Shown in pieces: positions 18,140-28,693 of a stretch of 64,000 bases of DNA (the stretch's first letter is position 1; every line of letters starts with the position of its first letter). The notes beneath the pieces are model-generated. The model was not told the DNA's origin, did not search any database, and saw nothing but the letters and a program-made list of their open reading frames with translations. A program made the translations under genes and the position numbers. This DNA is from Kamptonema formosum PCC 6407 (GTDB lineage Bacteria; Cyanobacteriota; Cyanobacteriia; Cyanobacteriales; Microcoleaceae). Where the stretch lies: positions 2,028,263-2,092,262 of the forward strand of contig NZ_KB235903.1 of the NCBI RefSeq assembly GCF_000332155.1. The letters run 5' to 3'.

Positions 18140-18278
18140 TCCATCGGCAAATGTTTTCTTTAGTACCTAGCCTCCATTTTATTAGGCGATCGCTCTTTTT
18201 TCCTTAGCGCGATCGCATCATTTTTTGTGTTGCGCCGCAAAGCCAGCGACCAAACGGAACTATCAACAAGAACATTCA

Positions 18279-18437
18279 TAAAGAAACCGGGTTTTTTGAC
18301 GAAAATACTTCGTTGTTACCCACATATTGCAGGAGGCAGGAGGCAGGAGGAAAATTCAATAGTAGACATGGTTTGGGCGATCGATAATGTCCTAATCGTT
18401 GTGGCGGTTGCTATACGATCTCAAAAACCCGGTTTCT
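18279..18437. mobile_element. Nested repeat: family A copy inserted in an ACCCGGTTTCT inverted repeat
   Basis: The outer element has arms AGAAACCGGGTTTTTTGAC and CTCAAAAACCCGGTTTCT. Its uninterrupted relative, in reverse orientation, is at 61290-61362. At CCCACATA/CGATC the uninterrupted copy is continuous, whereas here about 87 bp (18327-18413) ending in GGCGGTTGCTA are inserted, with TA on both sides. The insert has GGAGGCA repeats instead of GGGGCTA. Confidence 0.75.
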
Positions 18438-18622
18438 GGGTAAAGTTGAGCCAAATTGTCATCAACCATGTGAGAATAAATTTTAACACTTAGCACAAAT
18501 TTAATATATTGTTAGTATAAAATTGGTTAACTTTTGTACCCCAGACCAACCAGAACCAGAAGGGGCAAGCCAAGTCAGTTAAAATTGCTTGAAGTAATAA
18601 CTATCCAGGGTAACTAAAGTTT

Positions 18623-20530
18623 ATGCACCTGAGCGAACTGACTCATCCGAATCAACTGCACGGTCTATCCATTAACCAATTGCAGCAGATTGCGCGGCAA
18701 ATTCGAGAAAAACATTTAGAAACAGTAGCGACTAGCGGCGGCCACCTCGGTCCCGGATTAGGAGTCGTCGAACTAACGATCGCACTTTACCAGACTCTAG
18801 ACCTCGATCGCGATAAAGTCCTCTGGGATGTCGGCCACCAAGCCTACCCTCACAAATTGCTAACCGGTCGCTACGATCGCTTTCATACTCTACGCCAAAA
18901 AGACGGCGTTGCCGGCTACCTCAAACGCTGCGAAAGTAAATTCGACCATTTCGGTGCCGGTCACGCTTCCACCAGCATCTCCGCCGGTTTAGGTATGGCC
19001 CTCGCGCGGGACATGAAAGGCGAAAACTTTAAAGTTGTAGCCGTAATTGGTGACGGCGCATTAACTGGTGGTATGGCCCTAGAAGCCATCAACCACGCCG
19101 GCCACTTGCCGAAAACTAACTTATTAGTCGTTCTCAACGACAACGAAATGTCAATTTCGCCCAATGTCGGCGCAATCCCCCGGTATCTCAACAAAATGCG
19201 CCTCAGCGCACCAGTTCAGTTTCTCAAGGATAATCTAGAGGAACAATTCAAGCACATTCCCTTCGTTGGCGAGACTTTCACCCCAGAAATGGAACGGCTA
19301 AAAGAAGGGATGAAACGGTTAGCAGTACCGAAAGTTGGCGCTGTCATTGAAGAATTGGGCTTTACTTATATGGGGCCAGTGGACGGCCACAATTTGGAAG
19401 AATTGATTGCGACTTTCAAACAAGCACATACAATACAAGGGCCCGTATTGGTTCATGTCGTGACAGTGAAGGGCAAAGGATATGCGATCGCAGAAAAAGA
19501 CCAAGTAGGCTATCATGCCCAAAACCCCTTTAACTTAGCCACTGGCAAAGCCATACCCTCCAACAGACCCAAGCCTCCCGCCTACTCAAAAGTCTTTGCC
19601 CACGCCCTGATCAAACTAGCAGAAGATAACCCCAAAATTGTTGCTATTACTGCGGCAATGGCAACGGGAACTGGCCTGGATAAATTTCAGGAAAAACTGC
19701 CTAAACAATACATCGACGTTGGCATCGCCGAACAACACGCCGTTACTTGTGCCGCTGGATTAGCCTGCGAAGGAATTAGACCCGTTGTCGCCATTTATTC
19801 TACCTTTTTGCAAAGAGCCTATGACCAAATAGTTCACGATGTTTGCATCCAAAAGTTACCAGTTTTCTTCTGTTTAGACCGGGCAGGAATCGTCGGTGCC
19901 GACGGCCCAACTCATCAGGGAATGTACGATATTTCTTACTTGCGGTGTTTGCCAAATATGGTATTAATGGCACCAAAAGACGAAGCCGAATTGCAGCGGA
20001 TGATTGTTACTGGTATTAATCATACTTCCGGCCCGATTGCGATGCGTTATCCTCGTGGCAATGGTTACGGCGTTCCCCTGATGGAAGAAGGATGGGAAGA
20101 ATTGCCCATTGGTAAAGGTGAAATTCTGCGCCAAGGCGACGACGTACTCATGCTTGGTTATGGATCGATGGTACAACCAGCAATGCAGGCGGCTGAGATT
20201 TTGAGCGAACATGGTATTGAAGCAACAGTCGTAAATGCGCGTTTTGCTAAGCCTTTGGATGAGGAATTAATATTACCTCTAGCTCACAAGATTGGGCGGG
20301 TTATAACTTTGGAAGAAGGCTGTGTAATGGGCGGCTTTGGTTCAGCAGTAGCGGAATCTTTATTAGATCGAGATATTGCAGCCAAGGTGATCCGAATTGG
20401 TGTACCTGATGTGTTAGTAGATCACGCTACTCCCGAACAATCTTTTACAGAATTGGGTCTGAATCCAGCTCAAATTGCAGAGCGCGTGCGGGCAAGTTTC
20501 AGCTCGAAGTTATCAACAGTTAGCGTCTAG
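18623..20530 (+). CDS. dxs: 1-deoxy-D-xylulose-5-phosphate synthase
   Basis: Thiamine-diphosphate enzyme that condenses pyruvate with glyceraldehyde 3-phosphate, the entry step of the MEP isoprenoid pathway feeding carotenoids, phytol and quinones. The ThDP-binding region shows [18 protein letters not shown] followed by [31 protein letters not shown] and the transketolase-type pyrimidine domain ([37 protein letters not shown]) are intact. The C-terminal domain ([15 protein letters not shown]) is complete. At 635 aa the length is standard. The start is an ATG, with a 480-bp gap upstream carrying the nested repeat. A hairpin at 20543-20592 follows the stop. Confidence 0.97.
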   Translation: MHLSELTHPNQLHGLSINQLQQIARQIREKHLETVATSGGHLGPGLGVVELTIALYQTLDLDRDKVLWDVGHQAYPHKLLTGRYDRFHTLRQKDGVAGYLKRCESKFDHFGAGHASTSISAGLGMALARDMKGENFKVVAVIGDGALTGGMALEAINHAGHLPKTNLLVVLNDNEMSISPNVGAIPRYLNKMRLSAPVQFLKDNLEEQFKHIPFVGETFTPEMERLKEGMKRLAVPKVGAVIEELGFTYMGPVDGHNLEELIATFKQAHTIQGPVLVHVVTVKGKGYAIAEKDQVGYHAQNPFNLATGKAIPSNRPKPPAYSKVFAHALIKLAEDNPKIVAITAAMATGTGLDKFQEKLPKQYIDVGIAEQHAVTCAAGLACEGIRPVVAIYSTFLQRAYDQIVHDVCIQKLPVFFCLDRAGIVGADGPTHQGMYDISYLRCLPNMVLMAPKDEAELQRMIVTGINHTSGPIAMRYPRGNGYGVPLMEEGWEELPIGKGEILRQGDDVLMLGYGSMVQPAMQAAEILSEHGIEATVVNARFAKPLDEELILPLAHKIGRVITLEEGCVMGGFGSAVAESLLDRDIAAKVIRIGVPDVLVDHATPEQSFTELGLNPAQIAERVRASFSSKLSTVSV

Positions 20531-20542
20531 TTAGCTATAATT

Positions 20543-20592
20543 GTAACGCCGCCCTCTGGGCGGTGATTTAAATGCCCAGAGGGCGGCGTTAC
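20543..20592. terminator. 19-bp perfect inverted repeat after dxs
   Basis: The arms GTAACGCCGCCCTCTGGGC and GCCCAGAGGGCGGCGTTAC enclose a 12-base loop. It is likely a dispersed palindromic repeat serving as a dxs terminator. A degenerate relative lies at 33628-33673, and a half-site (GTAACGCCGCC) lies near 60271. Confidence 0.65.
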
Positions 20593-20621
20593 GACAATTT
20601 GAATAAGAGAGAAAATTAACC

Positions 20622-20939
20622 ATGACTGAAACAAAAACAACTCGGACTGTAAGGCGCGGCAGATTATTTCCTGAAATCCAGTGGTCAGAAGAAAAGAAAG
20701 CTGAGTGGCGAGCTCAAAGAAAAGAAATTCGCCAGCGTTGCAAAGTAGTTTTCGATCGCCTTCAACCTGAGTTGATTAAAACACACTATAACTGGTATAT
20801 GGCAGTTGAACCCGATAGTGGCGATTATTTCATTGCAGACGATGAAGAAGTCGTGACAAAGATGGCGCATGAGAAACATTCCCATGCTAAAATTCACGTT
20901 TTTCGGATTAATGAGACAGGAGTTTGTGGAACGATATGA
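20622..20939 (+). CDS. Unknown 105-aa protein, partner of the aspartyl-protease-like protein (copy 1)
   Basis: The N-terminus is basic (TVRRGRLFPEIQW), then a helical charged stretch (EEKKAEWRAQRKEIRQRC), then a conserved C-terminal domain (LQPELIKTHYNWYMAVEPDS, GDYFIADDEEVVTKMA, HVFRINETGVCGTI). I do not know a named family, though the second half resembles a small cyanobacterial family found next to retropepsin-like genes. Its stop overlaps the downstream start as ATGA, so the two are translationally coupled. The pair is repeated immediately downstream. The start is an ATG. Confidence 0.75.
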   Translation: MTETKTTRTVRRGRLFPEIQWSEEKKAEWRAQRKEIRQRCKVVFDRLQPELIKTHYNWYMAVEPDSGDYFIADDEEVVTKMAHEKHSHAKIHVFRINETGVCGTI

Positions 20940-21304
20940 TAGAGGGCTGGTTTGGTGATGAGGATGAGCTATTTTTTGAAATAGATTTAATTGCTGTTGA
21001 TGGTCTAGCACTACCCGTTGATGTATGGCTGGATACGGGATTTTCGGGCTGGTTAGCTATTAACAACCAGGATTTGCAGGGGCTTAATTGGTCTTATTTG
21101 CGTCAGGACACTATGCGAACAGCACAGGGAGAGTTTGATTTCGATATTTATGTAGGAAAGGTACGAATAGATGGACAAGAGTTTGATATTCCCGTTCATG
21201 TTGGTGATGGAGTTCCGGAAATTTTACTTGGTAGGCAATGGCTGAAAACTCGGCGGTTAGTAGTCGATATTCCTTCAGGTGTGTTAACCTTGGGAGCAAG
21301 TTGA
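20936..21304 (+). CDS. Retropepsin-like (clan AA) aspartyl protease family protein (copy 1)
   Basis: The catalytic-type motif DTGFSGW (the DTG of single-domain aspartyl proteases) sits near residue 36, with LPVDVWLDTGFSGWLAI before and VPEILLGRQWLKTRRLVVDI after. The latter matches the hydrophobic-hydrophobic-Gly motif that packs on the active site. About 122 aa would be one subunit of a homodimeric protease. The start ATG at 20936 overlaps the preceding stop by four bases (ATGA). Proteolytic activity is inferred and the substrate is unknown. A second copy at 21699 is truncated. Confidence 0.8.
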   Translation: MIEGWFGDEDELFFEIDLIAVDGLALPVDVWLDTGFSGWLAINNQDLQGLNWSYLRQDTMRTAQGEFDFDIYVGKVRIDGQEFDIPVHVGDGVPEILLGRQWLKTRRLVVDIPSGVLTLGAS

Positions 21305-21384
21305 AATGCGATCGCGAAATTTAGTTCAGAAAGATATGTTAAATTACAAAGTATAGTACCACCTGAGATCGAGGAGAATCAACT

Positions 21385-21702
21385 ATGACTGAGACGAAAA
21401 CAAATCGTACTGTCCGGCGAGGCCGATTATTTCCTGAAATCCAGTGGTCACAAGAAAAGAAAGCCGAGTGGCGAGCTGAAACAGAAGACATTTACCAGCG
21501 TTGCAAAGTAGTTTTCGATCGCCTTCAACCTGAGTTGATTAAAACACACTATAACTGGTATATGGCTGTTGAGCCTGATAGTGGCGATTATTTCATTGCG
21601 AAGGAAGAAGAAGTAGTGACAAAGATCGCGAAAGAGAAACATCCCAACACTAAACTGCACGTTTTTCGGATTAACAAGACAGGAGCTTACGGCACAATAT
21701 GA
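21385..21702 (+). CDS. Unknown 105-aa partner protein (copy 2)
   Basis: Paralogue of the 20622 gene, same length and about 80% identical by eye. It shares RTVRRGRLFPEIQWS, RCKVVFDRLQPELIKTHYNW and MAVEPDSGDYFIA. The DNA is almost identical in the middle but differs in the acidic linker (AETEDIYQ versus AQRKEIRQ). A GAGGAGAATCAACT ribosome-binding region precedes the ATG. It overlaps the next gene as ATGA, as in copy 1. It arose by tandem duplication of the gene pair. Confidence 0.75.
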   Translation: MTETKTNRTVRRGRLFPEIQWSQEKKAEWRAETEDIYQRCKVVFDRLQPELIKTHYNWYMAVEPDSGDYFIAKEEEVVTKIAKEKHPNTKLHVFRINKTGAYGTI

Positions 21703-22067
21703 TAGAGGGAAAGTTTGGTGATGAGGATGAACTTTTTTTTGAAATTGAGTTAATAGCTGCTAATAGCTTAGAGTTACCAGTTGATGCCATGCTAGATACA
21801 GGTTTTTCAGGCTGGTTAGCGATAGAAAATCAGGATTTAGAAGGCCTTGATTGGATTTACGTTAAGCAGCAAATGATGCGGACAGCTAAGGGAGAATTCA
21901 ATTTCAAGCTTTATGCAGGAAAGGTACGAATAGATGGACAAGAGTTTGATATTCCCGTTCATGTTGGTGATGGAGTTCCGGAAATTTTACTTGGTAGGTA
22001 ATGGCTGAAAACTCGGCGTTTGATAGTTGATATGGCATTAGGTATATTAACATTGGGAGCAAGTTGA
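21699..22067 (+). pseudogene. Retropepsin-like protein (copy 2), truncated by a nonsense codon
   Basis: Has LDTGFSGWLAI and the same layout as copy 1. The Gln codon of LLGRQWLK reads TAA at 21999-22001, cutting the product to 100 aa. The frame stays open and homologous after the stop to the ancestral end at 22065-22067 (TLGAS). The lost part includes the end of the GRQWLK motif and the last strand. An 82-base stretch (21917-21998) is identical to copy 1 (21154-21235), with the stop-causing C-to-T change directly after it. The protein could still be made in short form. Confidence 0.8.
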
Positions 22068-22107
22068 AGTGGGAGCGAACTAAAGTTTTTTTCAACTATA
22101 TAAGTGT

Positions 22108-22235
22108 AGGACTTACGCACAGAATAACTAAAAAATCACCCTTTAAGATTGCTTGAATGCGTAGGATAAGCAGTCAAAAGCATCGAAATGATATCCAACG
22201 CCAATGACAGAAAATAGTAGTGAGTGCGTAAGTCC
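22108..22235. mobile_element. Family B MITE-like element
   Basis: The terminal inverted repeats AGGACTTACGCAC and GTGCGTAAGTCCT lie 128 bp apart, with TA at the outer edge on both sides. There is no coding capacity. Related ends lie at 27039-27138, 60249-60260 and 61271-61378. Confidence 0.7.
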
Positions 22236-22256
22236 TAAATAGCTTGCAGACAGACT

Positions 22257-25200
22257 CTAGATAATGGCAAAATTTGTGGCATTAATTAAACTTGCCGAAA
22301 TTCCGTTCACAGAGGCAAGCAGTTCATTGGTACTCGCCAACCGAATTAAGGCAGCATTATTGCCCTGAGTAATACTCAGATCGAAGAAACTTAAACCATT
22401 ACTTAATCCGATCAAATCTTGACCTGTTTGAAAGTCCAAAATAGTATCGCTTCCTTCTCCAATCACTAAAGCGAAAATATCATTTCCGCTACCTCCCAAC
22501 AGAGAATCATTGCCCTCATCGCCTTTCAACAAGTCATTATTAGCACCACCAATCAGATAATCATCATCTTTACCGCCGTAAAGAGTATCATTACCAACAT
22601 AGCCGTTGAGTGTATCTTGGCCTTCATTGCCATAAAGGAAGTCATCGCCCAAACCGCCGCACATTTGGTCTTGCCCGCCCGCAGTACCGACGGCAAGGGG
22701 ACTGCCTGTATCCCCGTAGATGGTATCATTGCCATCACCACCGCAAAGAGTGTCATTTCCTTCATCGCCGAAAAGTAAATCGTCTCCTAAATCCCCTACG
22801 GCGATGTCATTGCCTTTGCCGCTCTGTACTGTATCATTTCCATCACCGCCTGAAAGAGTATCTTCACCTTCTTCCCCGTTGAGGTAGTCATTGCCAGTAC
22901 CGCCAAAAAGTAAATCTTGTCCTGTTGAATCGAGGTTAGAGGGGTCAAGAGTGCCGCCATAAAGGGTGTCATTACCTTCATTGCCAAGTAAGGTATCGTT
23001 ACCTTTGTCGCCAAAAATCAGGTCGTCATCTTTGCCACCGATCGCGATATCGTTATCTTTACCTGCGAAGATGGCATCGTTGCCTGCATTACCGTTGAGG
23101 TAGTCATTGCCTTCATTTCCCAGCAATAAATCGGGGTCTACGTCGGGGCCAATGGGGATAATGTTAGGAAATCCGCCATAAATATTGTCGTTTCCTGCTT
23201 GACCAAGGAGGCGATCGCTACCATCTAATCCATTAATGCTGTTATTGGCATTATCGCCGATGATGTCGTCGTTGCGATCGCTGCCATTGAGTATATTCTC
23301 GACTGCATTTGGGCCGGGAATATCACTTAAGCTAGGGAAGGTTATCTGTTTGCAAATGCAATCAGGGTCTTGAGGTTCTGGAGTTGGAGTTGGAGTATTT
23401 GTCGGAGTTGGGGTTGGAGTATTTGTCGGAGTTGGGGTTGGAGTATTTGTCGGAGTTGGTGTAGGAGTTCCTGTCGGAGTTGGTGTAGGAGTTCCTGTTG
23501 GAGTTGGTGTGGGAGTTCCTGTTGGAGTTGGTGTGGGAGTTCCTGTTGGAGTTGGTGTGGGAGTTCCTGTTGGAGTTGGGGTTGGAGTTCCTGTTGGAGT
23601 TGGAGTTCCTGTTGGGGTTGGAGTTCCTGTTGGGGTTGGAGTTGGCGTTGGTGTTGGAGTTGGTGTGGGAGTTCCTGTTGGAGTCGGGGTTGGAGTTGGC
23701 GTTGGTGTCTGCAAGTCGTCATTTGCGATCGCGCCAATGCCAGTCGCTTTTGCTATAGTCGCATTAGTAGGAGTGCTGAGATTAACATTAAATGTTTCGT
23801 CAGCTTCAAAATTAGTATCGCCATTGACAGCAATAGTAATGGTTTTTGTGGTTTCTCCTGCGGCAAAAGTGACGCTTCCTGTGGCCGCTGTATAATCGCT
23901 GTCACCAATAGTAGCAGTGCCGTCAGACGTAGCGTAATTAACGCTGACTGCTTGGGAACTAGCATTATTTAAGCTAACAGTAAATACAGCATTCGTAGCG
24001 CCGCTGTTGCCTTCTGTAACCGTGATATCGTTAATGCTGATACTAGGTTCGGTAGATTGAGTATCATCATTAGTAATAGTGCCAATGCCAATCGCTTTGC
24101 TAATAGTCGCATTGGTAGGAGTGCTGAGATTGACATTAAATGTTTCGTCAGGTTCAAACTTAGTATCGCCGTTGACAGCAATATTAATGGTTTTTGTGGT
24201 TTCTCCTGCGGCAAAAGTTACGCTTCCTGTGGCTGCTGTATAATCGCTGTCAGTAGTGGTAGCAGTAGCGTCTGATGTGGCGTAATTAACAGTAACAGGT
24301 AAATTAGAAACGGCTGAAAGAGTAGCAGTAAAAGCAGCATTAACAGTACCAGAATTTCCCTCAGTGACAACTACATCATTGATAGAAATGCTAGGACTAT
24401 CATCATTGGTAATAGTCGCGGTGGCAGTGCTTGTGGTGACTGTAGAACTTTCCGGCGCTGCTGTCAAATTCGGATTAGACAAAGTGGCAATAATTGTCTC
24501 ATCAGCTTCACCTAATGTTTCTCCCAAAACATCAACAGTAATGGTTTTGCTTGTCTCGCCAGCGGCAAAGGCGATCGTTCCTGTTGCCGTATTAGCGCCA
24601 TTTCCATTGATATTGATATTGTTGTAGTCTGCGCCGTTAGTAGCCGTGCCTGCGATCGCATAATCTACTGTACTCGCTACCCCAACACCGCCGCTGCGGG
24701 TGACAGTGTAGGTCACAGTTTGACTGCCAGAGTTGCCTTCAGTTAGAACACCTGTAGCGGGATTTGTCAGCGCGATCGCATAGGAAATTGCATCGTTGTC
24801 TGTAATTGTCACCGTAGCATTACTATTAGTAGTATCTATGGTGTAATTGCCAGTACCTAAATTCAGTCGCAGCGTCTCTCCAATCTCAGGAATAGTATCA
24901 TCAACCGGGGTGAGAGTAACATCAACAAAAGCTTGTCCGTTGGGAATAGTGACAGGAAAGGTACTGCTAAGATTGTAGTCAGCAGCAACAGCGGTGCTAC
25001 TGCCATCAATGGCGAGATTAACTGTTAAATTACCTAACGTGCTACCAGTGCGACTAATGCGAAAAGTACCTGTACTTCCACCTTCAATAGCTGTACTCGT
25101 TGGGGCCGTAATGCTGACGGTTTGCTGTAGTTCAAAAGCACCAATGTCAGCAGCGCTGCCAGAAGGTCTTGTTAAGTTACGCTGATCGGTAGTAGGTGCG

Positions 25201-26963
25201 ATCGCGTTACCCGCATCGATCGCGGGACTGCCTGCATTCAGTGCGTGCGTTTGTGTAAGGCCGCCGTTACTTGCCAGCGCTGCCAGATTTGGATTGATGG
25301 GAGTGCCAGCAGTACCTACTTGGTCGTTATTCGTGCCATTCGTGAAGTTACTACCAGTACCGTCTCCAATTAAATTATTGCCCTCACTGGTAAAAAATGT
25401 GCCGTCTACATCGGGGTTTAACGGAGCCGTATTCCCAGCAATAATCGTGTTACGGACATTTGCCGTAGCAGTGTTGAAGATTCCCCCGCCTTGGTTAGTT
25501 GCACTATTGAGAGTAAGAGTGCTGCTTCTTAGATCCAGCGTGCCACCATTTCTGATCGCACCGAACTGGGCTGCCGTGTTCGCAGAAAACGTGCTGTTGG
25601 TAATGGTTGCCGGGCCGCTGTTGACAATACCGCCGCCGTTTTGTGCGGCTTGATTGCCATTGAACGTGCTGTTAGTGACACTCAATGGCTGAGTGGCATC
25701 GTTTCTGATCGCACCGCCATCAGCCGCCGAAATGTTGTTAGTAAAAGTGCTGTCGGTAATGCTTAATAGTTCGCCGCCGCCTCTGTGGAAAATCGCGCCA
25801 CCACCGTCGGTGTTTTGGGAAGCGTTGCCCCTAAACGTGCTGCCAGTAATGTTTACTGCACCGCTATCGATCAAGATAGCACCACCGCCTTGGCTAGCTG
25901 CCGTAGCTGTATTTTCGATGAAACTGCTGTTAACAATGGTTAAAATACCGCCACCGTTTCTGATCGCGCCGCCGCCCGAACCATTAGCGGTATTGGCCTC
26001 AAAGGTGGAACTCGTTATTGTCACCGTGCCGCCATTGTTGAAGAGAGCACCTCCTGTCCCAGCGGTATTACTGGAGAAGTTAACGTTGGTGAGGTTCAGG
26101 GTGACACCGAAGCCGTTATTAATGCCGCCAGTTCCATTAGCAAACGTGAGGTTAGAAATACTAACAGGGCCGTTAGCAGTGCTAAGTATCTGTACTGCGC
26201 TATTACCAACTGTCAAGTTACCTACCCCAGGGCCGTTCAGAGTAACGCTTTCATTAATGGTTGGTAGCGTTGCAGCGAGGGTAATTATGCCAGTAATGCC
26301 AGTCAGGTCAATAGTGTCGTTAGTATTGTTAAAAACAATAGCGGCCAGATCGGCATTTACGGGTGTATTGGTATTGAGAGAAGTAATTGCTTCGCGCAGA
26401 GTGATCGTACCGTCAACAGCAATAGTATCTGCTGTGCTATTTACATTAATAGTTGTCAGTACAGAGGTGTAAGCTGCGATCGCATCTTGGCTGAATGCCA
26501 AAGGTGTCTCAATCGAACCAATTGTTACTTCTAAATCCCAATCACCACCTAATGCAGCACTCCCTGTAAGACTTTTGGAGGCGGCGATATCTGCACCCGT
26601 AAGTTGATTGAGGCGAGAGATAAAATTTTTCCCTTCTATTTGGGCCGCTACGTTGCAACCATAAAGAAGGATGTCAGCGTTGGTAGTTAAAGCATTTTTC
26701 CACTGTTGAAACTGACTAGCGTATACGTCTAAATTGTGAGAATTTAGCTGAATTGCCCCCAGTTGCAAACTTCCAGGGCCGCCGTGAGAAACGATGTGAA
26801 TGGCAGAAATATTAGTGCAGCTAGCAAGTAACTGTGTAATTTGCTCGACTCCATCTTCCGTCGCGTCCAGTATAAATACTTCTTTTCCTGGTTCCGCACT
26901 CTGTGCAAGACTTTGGTAATCTTCAACGGTAGAGTCAATAAAAACTATTTGTGTATTGTTCAT
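22257..26963 (-). CDS. Large secreted adhesin-like protein: DUF4347, beta-helix repeats, Calx-beta, RTX
   Basis: About 1568 aa. The order is a DUF4347 domain (about 1-165; [37 protein letters not shown]), a right-handed beta-helix region of NxGGAIxN repeats (about 185-600), roughly four Calx-beta repeats (about 620-1080; [10 protein letters not shown]), a Pro-Thr linker (about 1085-1195), and many RTX nonapeptides (GNDTLYGG-type, about 1225-1510) that bind calcium. There is no N-terminal signal peptide, consistent with type I secretion through C-terminal RTX signals. ATG at 26963 has AGGAAA eight bases upstream; the longer frame from 26987 is less likely. A role in adhesion or surface layer is inferred. 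Confidence 0.9.
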   Translation of the reverse strand: MNNTQIVFIDSTVEDYQSLAQSAEPGKEVFILDATEDGVEQITQLLASCTNISAIHIVSHGGPGSLQLGAIQLNSHNLDVYASQFQQWKNALTTNADILLYGCNVAAQIEGKNFISRLNQLTGADIAASKSLTGSAALGGDWDLEVTIGSIETPLAFSQDAIAAYTSVLTTINVNSTADTIAVDGTITLREAITSLNTNTPVNADLAAIVFNNTNDTIDLTGITGIITLAATLPTINESVTLNGPGVGNLTVGNSAVQILSTANGPVSISNLTFANGTGGINNGFGVTLNLTNVNFSSNTAGTGGALFNNGGTVTITSSTFEANTANGSGGGAIRNGGGILTIVNSSFIENTATAASQGGGAILIDSGAVNITGSTFRGNASQNTDGGGAIFHRGGGELLSITDSTFTNNISAADGGAIRNDATQPLSVTNSTFNGNQAAQNGGGIVNSGPATITNSTFSANTAAQFGAIRNGGTLDLRSSTLTLNSATNQGGGIFNTATANVRNTIIAGNTAPLNPDVDGTFFTSEGNNLIGDGTGSNFTNGTNNDQVGTAGTPINPNLAALASNGGLTQTHALNAGSPAIDAGNAIAPTTDQRNLTRPSGSAADIGAFELQQTVSITAPTSTAIEGGSTGTFRISRTGSTLGNLTVNLAIDGSSTAVAADYNLSSTFPVTIPNGQAFVDVTLTPVDDTIPEIGETLRLNLGTGNYTIDTTNSNATVTITDNDAISYAIALTNPATGVLTEGNSGSQTVTYTVTRSGGVGVASTVDYAIAGTATNGADYNNININGNGANTATGTIAFAAGETSKTITVDVLGETLGEADETIIATLSNPNLTAAPESSTVTTSTATATITNDDSPSISINDVVVTEGNSGTVNAAFTATLSAVSNLPVTVNYATSDATATTTDSDYTAATGSVTFAAGETTKTINIAVNGDTKFEPDETFNVNLSTPTNATISKAIGIGTITNDDTQSTEPSISINDITVTEGNSGATNAVFTVSLNNASSQAVSVNYATSDGTATIGDSDYTAATGSVTFAAGETTKTITIAVNGDTNFEADETFNVNLSTPTNATIAKATGIGAIANDDLQTPTPTPTPTPTGTPTPTPTPTPTPTPTGTPTPTGTPTPTGTPTPTPTGTPTPTPTGTPTPTPTGTPTPTPTGTPTPTPTGTPTPTPTNTPTPTPTNTPTPTPTNTPTPTPEPQDPDCICKQITFPSLSDIPGPNAVENILNGSDRNDDIIGDNANNSINGLDGSDRLLGQAGNDNIYGGFPNIIPIGPDVDPDLLLGNEGNDYLNGNAGNDAIFAGKDNDIAIGGKDDDLIFGDKGNDTLLGNEGNDTLYGGTLDPSNLDSTGQDLLFGGTGNDYLNGEEGEDTLSGGDGNDTVQSGKGNDIAVGDLGDDLLFGDEGNDTLCGGDGNDTIYGDTGSPLAVGTAGGQDQMCGGLGDDFLYGNEGQDTLNGYVGNDTLYGGKDDDYLIGGANNDLLKGDEGNDSLLGGSGNDIFALVIGEGSDTILDFQTGQDLIGLSNGLSFFDLSITQGNNAALIRLASTNELLASVNGISASLINATNFAII
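23380..23710. repeat. Coding minisatellite for a (PTPTGT)n linker
   Basis: About 330 bp of degenerate repeats on the minus strand encoding alternating Pro-Thr with regular Gly or Asn ([12 protein letters not shown], then [10 protein letters not shown]). It separates Calx-beta from RTX domains. The Gly units become Asn units at the RTX end. Copy number is likely to vary between strains. Confidence 0.85.
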
Positions 26964-27038
26964 GATGAGTTTTCCTGATAGATGCAAATGGGATCGATTA
27001 TGACTTTTCCCAGTAAATACAAATACAGCCAGATGAAG

Positions 27039-27138
27039 AGGACTTATGCACGCCGAGATCAGAAACCTGGCTTATTCGTAAATTTCTAGCGCGAAACCAA
27101 TGATTTTTCTGAGAATCACGGTTTCTGTGCGAAGTCCT
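27039..27138. mobile_element. Family B MITE-like element (short copy)
   Basis: Ends AGGACTTATGCAC and GTGCGAAGTCCT; inside is AGAAACCTGG, a decayed relative of the AGAAACCGGG arm at 61290. It lies between the RTX gene and mtnA. The remaining 27139-27498 gap shows no gene and presumably holds the mtnA promoter. Confidence 0.6.
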
Positions 27139-27498
27139 AATCAAATAGCGATCGCCTTGCCAACAATACAAATTAGTATTGAAAAATAACCATTAACTTG
27201 ACAGTAATGGCTGAGCTAAATATATGAGCGGCAAAACGAAATACTTGAGTCATCGCCTGACTTAAAGTCCAAGGACAACAACTAGAACAAATTCGTTCCC
27301 AATTCTAGTAAAAATATCTGTAAGGCAAGCATTCCGGCAGTAAATCTCTGCCTCTAACCAATAACTTATCAGCGGTTATGCTTCGCCCCTACAAAATTGG
27401 GATGCTACCCTGGATCTATCCCTGGCAACATTGGGGAAGTAGTGCTAATATGGCATGATTAGGTTTGTCTGTGATATTTTTAAGTTCCCTTCACGTCT

Positions 27499-28560
27499 AT
27501 GACCTCCCAAAGCACTCAAGTTTCACCTGTCATCTGGAAAGAAGACCGCGTATATCTCATTGACCAAAACCGACTTCCCAGCGAGTATACAGTTGTCGAA
27601 ATTAGCTGCTGTGAAGATATGGCCGAGGCGATTAAGACCATGATTGTCCGAGGTGCTCCGGCAATTGGTATTGCGGCGGCCTACGGCATTTATTTAGGCG
27701 CAAGAGAAATTGAAACTACTGACCGCGATCAATTTTTAACTAAACTCGAAGCAATCGGTGAGTTATTAGCTGCAACTCGTCCTACTGCTGTTAATTTGTT
27801 TTGGGCAATATCGCGAATGCTAAAAACTGCCCGTCAAACTAGCGGTTCTGTGGAACAAGTGCAACAAGCATTGTTAGAAATGGCGAAAACCATTCATGCA
27901 GAAGATTTGCAAACTTGCAAAGATATCGGCGATAAAGGTTTAGAAGTATTGCCAAAAACACCGGAAAAACTAACTCTTTTGACTCACTGCAATGCTGGTG
28001 GTTTAGCAACTGCTGGTTATGGTACAGCTTTGGGTGTAGTGCGTTCCGCATGGCGAGATGGAAGATTAGCAAGAGTTTTTGCTGATGAAACTCGCCCCCG
28101 CCTTCAAGGTGCAAAATTAACAACTTGGGAATGCGTGCAAGAAGGGATTCCGGTCACTTTAATTAGTGATAATATGGCCGCTCATTGCATGAAACAAGGT
28201 TTAATTCATGCTGTAGTTGTCGGTGCTGACAGAATTACAGCTAATGGCGATGCTGCTAATAAGATTGGCACTTATAGTTTAGCAATTGTTGCCAAGGCTC
28301 ATAACATCCCATTTTTTGTAGCTGCGCCGCTATCTACAATTGATTTCGCATTATCAAATGGCGATCTGATTCCGATTGAGGAACGCGATCCTGTTGAGCT
28401 TTATCAAGTGGGTAATACGCGGATTTGTCCGGTAGGAGTAGAGTTTTATAATCCGGCTTTTGATGTTACGCCTGCTGAATTAATTACAGCAATTATTACA
28501 GAGTATGGCGCAGTTCCTCCTGGGGAGTTAAAACAGTTTCAGGCTAAGCAATTAGTTTAA
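27499..28560 (+). CDS. mtnA: Methylthioribose-1-phosphate isomerase
   Basis: Converts 5-methylthioribose 1-phosphate to methylthioribulose 1-phosphate in the methionine salvage pathway. Family motifs are [44 protein letters not shown] with the catalytic Cys, [20 protein letters not shown] with the catalytic Asp, and [12 protein letters not shown]. It belongs to the eIF2B-alpha-like fold. At 353 aa it is standard. The start is an ATG. It appears to stand alone, as other mtn genes are not adjacent. Confidence 0.96.
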   Translation: MTSQSTQVSPVIWKEDRVYLIDQNRLPSEYTVVEISCCEDMAEAIKTMIVRGAPAIGIAAAYGIYLGAREIETTDRDQFLTKLEAIGELLAATRPTAVNLFWAISRMLKTARQTSGSVEQVQQALLEMAKTIHAEDLQTCKDIGDKGLEVLPKTPEKLTLLTHCNAGGLATAGYGTALGVVRSAWRDGRLARVFADETRPRLQGAKLTTWECVQEGIPVTLISDNMAAHCMKQGLIHAVVVGADRITANGDAANKIGTYSLAIVAKAHNIPFFVAAPLSTIDFALSNGDLIPIEERDPVELYQVGNTRICPVGVEFYNPAFDVTPAELITAIITEYGAVPPGELKQFQAKQLV

Positions 28561-28604
28561 TTGTTAACTGTTAACTGTTAACTGTTATAATGGTACAGTT
28601 TAAA

Positions 28605-28677
28605 TGTAGGGTGGGCATTGCCGCACATAATCTTTAATTATTAGCCGATATTCATCGCCGGCAATGCCCACCTTACA
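28605..28677. repeat. Inverted repeat between mtnA and pilin-like gene
   Basis: The arms TGTAGGGTGGGCATTGCCG and CGGCAATGCCCACCTTACA enclose about 35 bases. It probably terminates mtnA. An ATG inside the right arm (28664) opens the downstream frame but is an unlikely start. Relatives with the GGGTGGGC arm lie at 39133 and 43911. Confidence 0.65.
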
Positions 28678-28693
28678 AATTAGTTTACATAGT

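Noticed and set aside
23370-23972. Long plus-strand open frames opposite the Pro-Thr linker of the RTX gene
   Set aside because: They are antisense translations of a simple repeat (Val/Gly or Trp/Ser alternation) with no independent coding signal.
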